64,000 nucleotides of DNA, taken from positions 44,875,067 to 44,939,066 of the forward strand of contig OX359245.1 in the NCBI GenBank assembly GCA_947179485.1. The letters run 5' to 3'. A program made the translations under genes and the position numbers. The DNA is from Allacma fusca (lineage: Eukaryota; Arthropoda; Collembola; Symphypleona; Sminthuridae). The notes beneath the pieces were generated by a model. That model saw only the letters and a program-made list of their open reading frames with translations. It was not told where the DNA came from and did no database searches. This document shows, piece by piece, positions 1-12,200 of the stretch; positions within the stretch are counted from its first letter, which is position 1, and the number at the start of each line of letters is the position of its first letter.

Positions 1-3000
1 AAAGAAATATTTTACCAGCTTCCCTAATACCTGCACAAGCAGCAGTAGTTACTATACGCAATGCAACTGTTTTTGCATTAACGAGGATGTACATCCTATA
101 GTGTTTCATACCCATGTCTCCACTCCCCTGGCCCATGTCAGCAAATATGGGAAAAAATTCAATTATTGCCCCATTTCGAAGAGAATCGTTTTGCTCAAGT
201 TTCAAAATGAGCAACATTGACCTTGCTCACCCACGCCCATATTGTCCTTACTTACATCTGATTGCAACCTGAACTGATGATCACGCTTTTGGATTTTCTC
301 CCACAAAAAAAAAGATTCAATATAATTATTTGGAAATCGTTTTATGAAATTCTCTCTTGGAACAAACCTTCAAGAAAAACATGTTTGACTTGAATTGTTT
401 TTCAACGATAGCATTTCATAAAAGTTCCAAAACAATATTCCAAATTCTCGCCTTGCTCCCAAATACAAATGTACTTTTTTCTGCATTCAGGTAACAATTT
501 GTGCCCTGTAACAATGCGGGCTGGTGATTTTGAAAAATCTGCAAAACAATTCTCCTAAAAATGTAACAATTCAATTTTTTTTACCAATGGGCTAGAGGGG
601 AGAGAGAAGGTCACAGAACACCCGGCATTATACGCAGCTTCATTCCGGGCATTCTCGGGTGGAAATGAGCGGAGATGTTAAGAGGAGATAAAATGTATGA
701 ATGAGCAGCTGTTGGCAGGAACAAAGTGAACCCACAAAAACTGTCTGTGATAATGCAACATCATCTAATTTGTTAAAATTTCCCTCACACAGTTTTAGAT
801 ACATAGTTTCGTATTACTCTTCTTGAAACTCTTCCTATTGCGAATGCTTTAAATTTTGCAAAAAAAAAACCTCGTATAAATTTAATTTATTACTAATGCT
901 GGGAATATCTCAGACTTTCTAACAGTAAAAACTTTCATCTCAATAATACTCTATTCCCACGCCGAAATTTTATCCATATCTTTACTTTTGAAATTATTAA
1001 TAAACCCTTTTTTATTACATCAATTATCCCCTATTTGAAAACACACCATCACACATTATACTTATCCCCCTGCCCTGAAAATTTGACAAAACTTTCCCTC
1101 TATACTAATAAAAAATCCATTCCAATCATATCTTTTGATTTATTTCCCTTCCCTATATAACTTTCCCCCTCCATATAAGAAACTCTTTTACTATTAGCTC
1201 TAATTCTAAAAATTCCAATAATAGAATCGGAACTATCCCAGTAACGACATATGAATGATCCAAGGGTTAAATCGTCCGGAAAGCAAGATTTGGCTATGTA
1301 GAAAATTATTTGGCAAATTGTACTTTATTTTGGCAAATTCTACGTACATAGGAAATGATTTTGGCAAATACTTATACATCCCCGTCCTTTCCGAACAACC
1401 CCCTTTTATTCCTGGTTTGAGGAAGTTCCGCCTTTCTGTAGTATTTCCTAATTAAAATAAAGGGGCACCTTTTTTTTAAAAAAAATCCTCATTTTTGCAA
1501 GAAAAAAAATTCTTTCAGAAAGTTATTGTTCCTAACTTCCGGAGAAATTTGGACGACTCTGCCAAAGCATTAAGCCCACACATCCCTGTACTACTGTCTC
1601 TCCGAGGTGGTAATAGTAGGTGTGTTAATATCCCAAAGAGTTTTTGAAACTCACATTATTAAAAGAGGTTAGGGGGAAAAATGTGCTCGAGAGTCACAAA
1701 ATATGTCCAAACTCATATAGAGAGAAATCCGCTCTACATATTTTCGGTTTGGTGGTTGTAAGATTTTCTGGACGAGTTCCAGAGCATTGAGCCTATAAGG
1801 GTTTTCTCCATTTACACTACCTATAGGTACAGAAGCCTCCAAGTGTATATGTACAGTCTCTTATATAAGATCTATATACACCAGACTGTGTACAGTTACA
1901 GTGTACATTCAAAAGCCCAGGAGATTCTAGTAAGTAGTGGCAGTAGTCAAAAGGTTGACAAAAAAAACTTGATATGATAGATACAGATACATATATCTAT
2001 GTATACACACCCATATGAGTTTATACCCGAATGCATATAAACTTATTGGATTTCTATGCACAAGTTTCTACGTTTGTAAATTTTACCGTGCAGAGCCCCA
2101 AATATATTTATATTCCTTAGAATGTATCATAAGCCCTGGTTTTTGCCTGTGAGTGAAAAATGTCATATACTATTACGACCAACGTTAGAAAACACACACA
2201 GACACACACACGTTGTAGCCGTAGTATCTCCCTATATATGAAATTCCCCCTGTTATTCTTCCCATTTGCTAAATCTCTTTTTCACTTTGGGGTCATTATA
2301 AAAAAAATGGAGAGGAACATAAACTCGGGGATTCACACTATTCTCCGTGAGCCCTGTATACTTTTAAATGAGCAAACTCCTTTATATTTATATACGTGGT
2401 TTTTCTCATATCCTAAAGGATGTATGAGGACTTCCATCACCTCTCTAAATTTACATTATCAATCCTACCTTTGTGTGTGTGTCTCTCTCTCTCTCTTTCT
2501 TACAAACACACACACACACACACATAGATACTACGAGTAGGGATGAGTTAGGTGGGTTTGAGTGTACTCTGTGTGTTTGTGTCTCGTCTCCGTTTTGTTG
2601 TCTTGTTCAAATTCCCATGTGAGTGTCAATTTCCGTGCCTTTTCCACATTTCCATATTTTAAGCTTATTTTACGACCCATTTAGCCATCCGCAACTTCAC
2701 CCCGGGACAAACCTCAAAGAGTCCTAATTGAGGGAAAAAATTGGGATTAGACGTGATTTTTTCCATCCTCATTTAATTCTTCACATAGAGGAAGAAATAG
2801 CACCACGACAAAATGTTCCTTGGTGGGATTCCAAGTCTCCAGTGCTGATGTAGATACAAACTACCTTCCTTATCAATTTGATAAATGTGGACTAGTGTTC
2901 CGTCAAAAAAAAAATATATATACGGGATATCCCGGTGAATGAGTCTGAAGTTACCTTTCCTTCGGATTTTAGTGCTAAAACCCTGAGGAACGTACGGGGC

Positions 3001-3131
3001 TTGTAATGTAATGTGCCAATAGTTTTGTAAAGTTTTTTTTTATAGTCCTTTTTTGGACGTTACCTTAAAAGAATTACGAGCTTTAATAGCAAACCGGCGG
3101 AATTAAATCATTTCCTCCGCACAGACAAAAT
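1..3131. other. 5' flank of dystrophin, no gene seen
   Basis: AT-rich non-coding DNA upstream of the first dystrophin start codon. The longer open frames here are low-complexity and show no splice logic or family resemblance. A mixed TG/CT/CA microsatellite lies at about 2472-2523. The promoter and any 5' UTR exon for the first-exon-A isoform should lie here, but I could not pick out a convincing core promoter. Confidence 0.6.
2472..2523. repeat. compound TG/CT/CA microsatellite
   Basis: A run of TG, then CT, then CA dinucleotides. It makes an open frame appear here that is not a gene. Confidence 0.85.
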
Positions 3132-3237
3132 ATGGATTCAAATGCTAAAGGAAGGGAAGCCCTCGCACTCAAGAAAAAATCCACGGCGAAGAAAACTGAG
3201 GCTGAGATTTACAATGAGAGAATTAAGGAAGTACAAT
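3132..3237 (+). CDS. Dys: dystrophin first exon A
   Basis: ATG in the context aaatATGg opens a 35-residue lysine-rich leader (starts [16 protein letters not shown]) and ends with one base of a codon before GTAAGG. Joined to the exon at 9661 it reads ...KEVQ-Y-EREDVQ, recreating the Y-EREDVQ junction of vertebrate Dp427m. The matching phase and conserved junction are the evidence. I cannot see which tissue uses it. Confidence 0.85.
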
Positions 3238-6200
3238 GTAAGGTTCTTTTTTGTCTTCTTATTTACAAATTCCCTGTGGTGGTAGCCCCCAATAATTTAT
3301 TTATAATGGCTCCTATAATTTTGAAAGGAATTGGAAACCCTTGTGAACACATTTGTTGACAAGGGGAAAAACGTACAAGAAATTCGGATGGATTACTTAC
3401 AAATTGTCCGACACATTTCCCAATAAATCTTCCGGAAAGTGTAAATATCAGTAAAAAAAAGATCTTGCTTTTTGCAGTAAATTGTCACCCATTAGCAATT
3501 GAGTGTACGGTTCCAAAGGAAGGATAGTGAGTGAGTGTATTGTTTGTAAATGTTTTTGCAAAAGTGCTCAAAATTTTTCTTATTATTTTTTTTAAATTGG
3601 AAGCGATGAGTGGGATTCTGACTAAGATTTTGAGCAGTGACTTGTGAGTATAATTGTTCGCCAATTTTATGGTTGCCCGCTAATCATGATGAGGACGGGA
3701 GATGAGAGTAATTATGGGAAGGGTATTGTAAAATCCTACAGGTCTTTGACAGTACGTGAGGAAATGAGGGGATGCGAGTTTCCATTTATATTATATATAT
3801 ATATAACAACATATATGTGAGTGTACAAGTGATGACTGGGGACTATAAATAAAAATGACTATAAACCGGCTTGAGTTTCACAGGAGCAATATTCCCGTGT
3901 CTTTTCCGTATGGGCTCCTTTAAAAAATGCCTGAGCACGTAAAAAGCGAGAGAGAGTCATTTCATTTGAGAGGAAGCCACAAGTTATAAGTCAGGGATAA
4001 GGCGTAAGCCCAAGACTTTAAATCACCGGACGGTCTCTCCGAGACGCCTCATCATATATAAGTATAGGAGGTCTGTGCTTGAAGACGTCTGTGGAGACGC
4101 CTTTCATGTCACGCGCCCAGTCTCTGACATGTACGAACAATGGACTCGCACCCGTCTGCTTATTAATAACTACTTACTGTACATCACCTGTACATTTTGT
4201 TTTTGAGAGCTTGGCATAATAAATAATAAAACGAATTTTTAAAGCCCTGAAATATTTAGGCAACTTTGCATGCGTTGTGGGGGTTGGAAGGGAAAATTTA
4301 TTGACAGGAAACAGTCTCTGCTATAATACTCATTCAAATCGTATTTAGTAACAGTAGCTTCGATTCCCCTTTTATTCCTCAAAAAAAAAAGTGTAACCCC
4401 TTGTAATAAATTTTTTTCAGGTTTTAAATGACACTTGTGCAATGTTATATTTGTTAAATTTTAAAATCTTACAAAAGCAGTAATAATAACTAAAGGTAAA
4501 TTATGACACATGTCTTTTAGCATTTCTGGGCGTAATTATCACTTTGCCCCAAAATTGATAAACATTAATATTCACATCATTGGATATACAGAAATAATAA
4601 TGTAAAATGCGAGTTTGTTTTAAAAATATGCAATAAAAACCTTTAAAGTCGAAAGATTTTCTAGAGTAAAATTATTATTATTGAAATCTGTATTATCGAA
4701 GGTCATTATTTTTAATCTTCCCTCCTGCTCTGCTGTAAAATAATTTTTGAAAATCAGCCCCATGGTATATCATTCCAGGACTTTACTGTTAGCATTGGGG
4801 CAAGTTAAGAAAAACCTCACGGAACTAATGAACCATCCCTGGAAGAGTTTCTCACAGAATTTTGGGACTATTAACGTAACGTGTGTACACATTGTGTATA
4901 GTAGATAGACACTAGTCTTGGTGTTTTAAAAATAGTCCCGGGATCTCTGACTGTGCATCTGTGTGTGTGTGTGTGTGTGTATGTGTGTGTGTGAATCGGA
5001 TCCTTATCCGTTATCCCATAACATAGATCCTTACAGGAAAGTTCACTGGTTCCTTATACCTATAAAGGTGCGTATTATGTAAACAAAAGACTGAGAAAAA
5101 AAATTCCCTGTTCGCAAGTTTCTTTTTTCTTTTTTTTTTTTTTCTTTTTAGTAATCTTCCCTATACAAGGCAGACATAATTTGAACACTTTTTCTCCATA
5201 GCCCTTCCCATCTCATTTAAAGAGTTGAAACTGATCAGGCCGAGCTGGACTCGTACATATACATAATCCCCACTCACTTATCTACAGTAGACTTACTCTT
5301 TAAACTTACTTCTTTCAATCAAAAATAAACAAGCCGTCAGTCAATTTATCAAGCGATTGAGTTAATTTTAGTAGGTTGTTGTTGTCATCCCGGCCGTGCC
5401 TTCCCATTCCGTGAAACACACACCCGGTCCGCCTAGTCAACGTTACGGGTTATAAATTTAGGTGCTCTTTGACTCCCTTGCTAAAAAATACAAGGACTGG
5501 CTCTTTTTCCTTCACACCGCCATTTGCATTATTTTTTCGCGAATTTTCTTGACAAGTCCTGTACACACATTTCTGTCGGGACTATACATATTTTTTCCCT
5601 GATATTGTTCCCCCTTCAGAGTCTCTCCGCACTGTCTCAAAATTTGTTTTTGTTATAACAATATCCCCGTCATCATCATGACCTACACCATTTGATAAAC
5701 TGTATATAATAGTGTGCTATCTTCAGTGTATTTTTGAATGTAGTCTTGTTATTTATTGGCGTCAAGTTTTGTTATTTTTTTAAATATAAATATCCCAAAC
5801 TACCCGCTCTTCATACTCTTACAATTTTAAAACTTCCCCATTTCCATCACAGCCCAGAGTAAAAATGAAGAAATTAAAAAAGAAGGAGGAAGTTCCTGAA
5901 GGTTTGTCCACAAAATATTTCTCATGTGTTTTGTTTAATTTTTTTTTATTAGAAGGTGGGGGGAGCTTATGCATAGCATAAATAATTACATATCCCCTTA
6001 CTCTATTATTTTATCCAATTTGTAACCCCATCCTTTTGGGATTAAAATTCCACTTAGACATTTAATTCCCAAAGTGTACACCCATAAATTATATAACATA
6101 GAACAGTCTTACAATTTCCGTCCCTTGAGACATTTGAATTGTTTTTGATCATATTATATGGAAATTACATAATTAAATGAAATCAATACCAATTTGGGAA

Positions 6201-9200
6201 TCCCTCTCTCGAAATAACTGTCCAAGAATGTTCCTCCATGGAACCCTGCAGCCAGACTTGTTCATTTGTATATCTTCTAATGCTTTGTGTATACGTACAT
6301 ATATAAATGGAATAAATATTTATAAATGGCTATATGTGCTATAATACAGGACAATGAATTCCCAGTATGTAATTATATTCTTGGCAAAACGTTACGTTGA
6401 GGGTTTCAAAGGGTTAGATAGAATGTTATAGAATTATAAGCTCACAGTATATCCAATGAGGATATATCCGGAATTTTGGATAGGAAATTATTAGAGAGTC
6501 TTTTAATTTGTTCTAGTGGAAATATTCAGATTGATTTCCATGTGAGCTATTTATGTTGATTTTTTTTTTGTTTTTTTGCATGAGTTTTTCCAATCTTATT
6601 CCTTAGCAAATAGGAAGAGGGTCTACTAAAGAGTGCTCTAGATAATAGGGCAAGGTTCAATGAAAATTTTTTTAAGCCCCATTATATTGAGTCATAAAAA
6701 ATGTTCATGGAGGAAGGTCATTGCGGGGAAAGGATACAGAGTCTTATTGCCTTGCAAAATTTATCTATAACTGCAGAAATGATTGCAAAATCTCAATCTC
6801 ACGTCATCGGCCGCGAGGGAGGAAACTAAACATGTGCAGTTAGCATAGATATAGAGAGATGTGATGAGGAGCAGGCCATAAAATATTTACTTTTGCTCCG
6901 TCAAATTTTCCGGGTATTAATTTCTGGCGTGAGGACAATATTCATATATCCTTCCCTTCAATAGTAATTCCGATTGGAGTAAGTAAGTACGTACTTGTAC
7001 TGACTCAAGAGGGGTTCAATAAATCCTCCCCGAAGATTGGTAAATCCGCGCCGATAAATACACACAGGGAAATGCAGTATGTCTGGAGGTTTTAGAAACA
7101 TGTAATTACTCATAATTTAAATTGGAGCGGGTATAGAAGTCAGGGTAAAATTATTTATGGTGCATCCGCCAGTTATTTCGGGGACACTGGTAACTTTAAA
7201 TAAACAACACATTTCACGCTGTATGACTTTCGTCCCCCGCCATTAAACCTTGTAAAAAATTCTAGATAGATGCTCATGCATCTTTTTAAAATTTAAATCT
7301 TGTAATGATCTGTAAATCTTTTATTAGCTGCCCATAATTTAAACAAGGTTTGGAAAATGCATGGGTTCCTTTAATACAAATTTGACTCCTCAACGGATTG
7401 AGATCCCGGAGAGGACTTTTTCAGTATGAATTCATAGTGTGGCTAAGGATATACTTTTAATAAAGAGCCACTGAACTGGGCTTCAAAAAACTAGGAATTA
7501 AATAAATACATTTTATTATTTATATTTGATTTTATATTGTCATGTCAAATATGCATGTATAGGATGTCCAGAGACATTGAAATAGTTTACTTCGGGGTGA
7601 TAAGATCAAAGATAGTATTCAATTCCCTCCAAGGGCTTTAGCAAATCTTTTGAAATTTTGTAAAATTTAACCTATGTATGCATCTCCCCGGCCTGAATAT
7701 TTGTATCTTGGTACGTGAAGAAAGAAGTGGAGCTACCTCAACATTGCTTTTAAAAAGAAAGAAAACATTGATTTCAAAAGGAATTTAATGTATTTTGCTA
7801 GCTCACCACCACCCAACAACAAGCTTTACAGTATTACAATTACTTCGTTTTAATGACCTACTGTTACGCCCGCTCGAAGGGCGGGTGAGCTGCATCCATA
7901 AAATAAAAACTATAACAAGTTGTAAATTACATGATGCAATTAACTTCAATAAAAATCAGTAACTCATTAGATTATTTTTAGCTCAGCAAAAAACGCATCT
8001 CTCTACAGAATAGATACACTACGTGGAAACTACGTCTCGGATAATAAACAACAAAAATTCTCCTACAAGGAGACAAATTTTTTGTTATTACTTAAATAAG
8101 GTGGCCAAACATTTTTCCCCTTGCAAATTCTCTTATACTCGAGGATCCAGTCTCTGTCTACAGTTTATCACTGTATTTGATCCTCTTACAAAAATATTAC
8201 TTTTAGTTTTTAATTAAATTCTAAAAATTTATTTCAAATACCGATTTTACACTTAACTAATTTTAATTCTCAATTTAATTGCTACTAAGTTAATTTTAAT
8301 TCTCAATTTAATTGCTACTAAGTTAATTTTAATTCTCAATTTAATTGCTACTAAGTTAATTTTAATTCTCAATTTAATTGCTACTAAGTTAATTTTAATT
8401 CTCAATTTAATTGCTACTAAATTAATTTTTTCCCCTCCGCTGTGGAGATTCATCCAAGTACTCGATTTCTGAGTAATCATTAAAAATACCTCAAAATCAA
8501 AACGACTAAGAGTCAAAGCTATCTAGTGCATATGCTCTAAAAACATAGCATTCAGATCATTTTGCCTCTTCAAACCCCACATACATTTTTCTTATCAATA
8601 AACTCCAATGCTTCCTGTAATAATTATAATAGTCATTAATATCCCGACAAATTTACAATTTTATTCCAAATACATCTGGAAAGAAGCATGAAAGATGCTC
8701 TTCTAAGGGCATCCTGACTATTTCTCATCCACTGTCAACTGTAGAATTTTTAATAAATTAATCCCAGACAAAATTCTTTTTTAAAGCAATAACAATGAGC
8801 CTTGTGGACAAGTGAAGAACTAAACCTTGCGAGGTTTGGACAAATAAATTCAAGATTTATTTTTTCTACATAAGGCCTTCTACTACTACTACTACTACTA
8901 GATATAGGGCTTTCCCAATATGCTCTTTTAAAGCTCTCACACAACAGCTCTAAAGCTCTGACTGTAATAAGAAACTCCGGCAATGGGACTAGTCCCAAGC
9001 CCCTTCATTTAATGGCCAACACTTCACTTGCTCTCACACACTTCTTCCCAATTCCCATCCCCAGCCCTATAATAATAATCCCTAACACATAGAGTTATAA
9101 GTGCTGTAGAGGAAAAAAAGCATTGAGCATTGAGCACTTGAGTTAAAGGAGCTGCTCCCATAAGTCCTTTATGGTACCGCCGGACCCAGCCTTTTTAATA

Positions 9201-12200
9201 CATGGATCTCCAGATAATACTTCAATTGATTCATCCAACTTTTCACACTCCACAACAGTCCGGATGTGATTCCCTTTAAAAATAGTTGATTACTTAAAAA
9301 AAGTGGGATAATAAATTAGAAAAATGTAAAGGAATAAATCCTCCGCAGCTTTAAAATAATTTTTAGTTTTAAACTAATATTTTTTTTAACGAAAAAAACA
9401 AAACAAAACAAAACAAAAATCCTCCAAACATGAATCCAAGTACTCAGTCGGCTATCGGTAAATAGAAATTCCTTGAAATATTTGAAGTCTATTATTGGGC
9501 AAGGGATTGTATATATGTGTATGTAATGTGTGTATATTATATGAGCATGGGAAACAAAAACACCTGTTGAATGTCCCGAATTCGGTGGATGGTTCCGGGC
9601 ACGTGTGTTTTGTGAGGAACTGTTTATAATGTTGGGACTCTTCCTTATTATTTTTTTTAGATGAGCGGGAGGACGTGCAAAAGAAGACTTTTGGCAAATG
9701 GATTAATTCTATGTTGGCGAAGGTGCAAGAAATATTCATTTTTCATCGTCTTGTTAATTGTCTATATAGACCGTTATTTACTTGAGGGTATGCTGTTATG
9801 AGCGGGCTCTGTTTTTGGGAGCTGTGTGTTAATTAATAGGAGTGGAAAGTGTAGGGATTTTGAGTATAGAGTATAGTAAGGTAATTATTGTTTTTATGTT
9901 TTATTTTTTTTTGTAGGGGAACTTCCAAGGGATCCAAGATGTCTTTACTGATCTCCGAGATGGGAATGTCCTCTTGAACTTGTTGGAAGTTTTGACGAAG
10001 AGCTCGATTGTAGGGGAATTTGATGTTTTTGAGGGATATTTTGTTGTTGATGGATGTAACTATGGTGTATGTGTTGCTGTAAAGCTTTGGAGTGTGGTTA
10101 GGTGGTTTTTGTGGCTGTAGGATTTAAGGGTTTTTGAAATGTTTTTAGGATCATATTTTATTGTTGTTGTAGGATTTAGCTTCTTGGGGAATTTCCTTGG
10201 GTTTTGGGATGATACTTTTTTTGACGTTGGAGGACTTAGCTTGGGGAGTTTGTTTACTTTGTCGGGATGACATACTGATGGGTGGATTTTTGACGGTGTC
10301 TTTTGATGGTGGGATTTTTAATAGCGGGCTTCCGGATGTTGTAGTTTTTGACAGGGGGCTTCTAATGTGGAGACTTTTTGACAGCCGGTCTTTTGATGGG
10401 TAGAATTCGGATGCTTGGATTATTGGTGTTTACGTACTTACTTTGAGTTGGTTTGAGAGTTAATATTTATTGATTTTATATTTGACATGTGGAAATTGTA
10501 AGGAGTTTGTTACAATTGGGGGTTTTTAGATGTTGGTAACTACTTGTTTGAGGTTTGGATTTTGCAAGGAGTATGTACTTATTGTATTTCTTATGTCAAA
10601 AATCTGTATCTTTTTGTGAGGATGTTTCCCAGTGTGGAATAATTGTGCTTAATTTGGATTGTATTTTGATGAGAGCCTGCACTTTTGTAGTTTGGTTTTG
10701 ATTCGAGTATTTGTATATTTGTAGACGTTACGTAGTTTTTATTTGTTGGCAGTTATTTTATGTTGGAGTTTTAAGCTGATGATGATATAATTTGTGTTGG
10801 GATTCTAGAAACGAGAAAAAGGTCGGATGAGGGTTCATCATTTAAATAATGTCTCCAGAGCTTTGGAATTACTGAAGGAGCAAAAAGTGCGACTAGTTAA
10901 TATTAGTAACAATGAGATTGTGGATGGGAATAATAAAATCACACTGGCATTGGCCTGGAGTATCTTCTTACATTGGCAGGTTAGCATATATTTTTGGACG
11001 TTGACTTTTATTCAAATTGTGTTAAATGATGTTGACGTTGTAATTTGTGATACTAAATGCATTCCTTAATTCAATTCAATATTTTAATTGTCATCACGAT
11101 CTCGAAGGTATATTTACGTTGATATTCAATGAGATTGATTTGATTGCCCAACTTGTTTTACAAATTCATTGTTGCCAATATTAAAATTTGATGGGAAGAA
11201 GAATTTAATGCTAATTGGTTTTATGGATTTTGGGCAAATAGGTCAACGACATTATGAAGGAGCTGATGGCTTCAACACATCAGTCTAATTTGGAGAAGGC
11301 CTTATTACAGTGGTGTCAGCAGAACACACAGGTATGTTAATCAAATTGAAAATCTATAAATAATATTTTATGCAAACAAGTATGTATATATAGTGTAATG
11401 TGGCGTTTAATGTCTATTGAAAACATTTTGACGTTACATGCAACAAATAGATTTGTCACGTAACTTATTATTTTAGCCCTACCCCGGAGTAGAGATCAAG
11501 AACTTTTCAACGTGCTGGTCGGACGGGAGGGCTTTTGCAGCACTAGTGCATCGATTCAAGCCTGATTCAGTTAATTACGGTTCCATTGCCAATATGAACA
11601 TTATGAACCGGCTTGATACTATTTTCAACTTATGCCATGAACATCTTGGTATTGAAAGACTGTTGGATCCGGAAGGTATGGTCATCAAGTGTGAATCATT
11701 TTGCTAGTTAATAGTGGTTGCTTATGTATGTCAATCGCTAAGAAGCAAAAATTAAACTCTGCAATCGTTTTTGTTTGTTAAAATCATCAAGTGTGCATTA
11801 GATGACACTTTTTTAATGCTCATACTATGCATAACTATTAAAACTTCGTGTTTAGTAAAAATGTGTTGCAAATATTACAGTTTTTTCTCAGTTCCCGAAA
11901 TTTGCTAAATGTGTGAACAAGTTATTTACAGCATTGCAATACTGTAATTTCTTTTTGTATCGTATAAAGTCGTTGTTGCTTCTGAACGGGCGATATGGAG
12001 GTATGGAGTTACTACAATTTAATTATACTATAGCGTAATAGTATATAAAGTTGTACGCTCTATGACTTTGGTGTAACATTAAATTGATTTATGTTGTTAT
12101 GGTTACATTAATGACATTAAAGTATACCATATGTTCAGTGTTGTGCGTGTAATGACGTTACAGATGTGAACACCTCAGTGCCTGACAAGAAGTCTGTGAT

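Larger units (their letters stand above)
3238..9660 (+). other. intron 1 of dystrophin (6.4 kb), containing alternative first exon B
   Basis: The longest intron of the gene. It holds first exon B (5865-5901), a TG microsatellite, a 33-bp tandem repeat and simple repeats, and otherwise only AT-rich sequence. The open frames on either strand are low-complexity or repeat-derived. A long first intron with internal promoters is normal for dystrophin genes. Confidence 0.8.

Noticed and set aside
2160-2540. 126-residue plus-strand ORF
   Set aside because: Opened largely by microsatellite sequence (CA, CT and TG tracts). Composition is not protein-like and it has no splice context.
8253-8516. 87-residue minus-strand ORF with an 11-residue protein repeat
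   Set aside because: It is only the translation of the 33-bp minisatellite. There is no other coding evidence.
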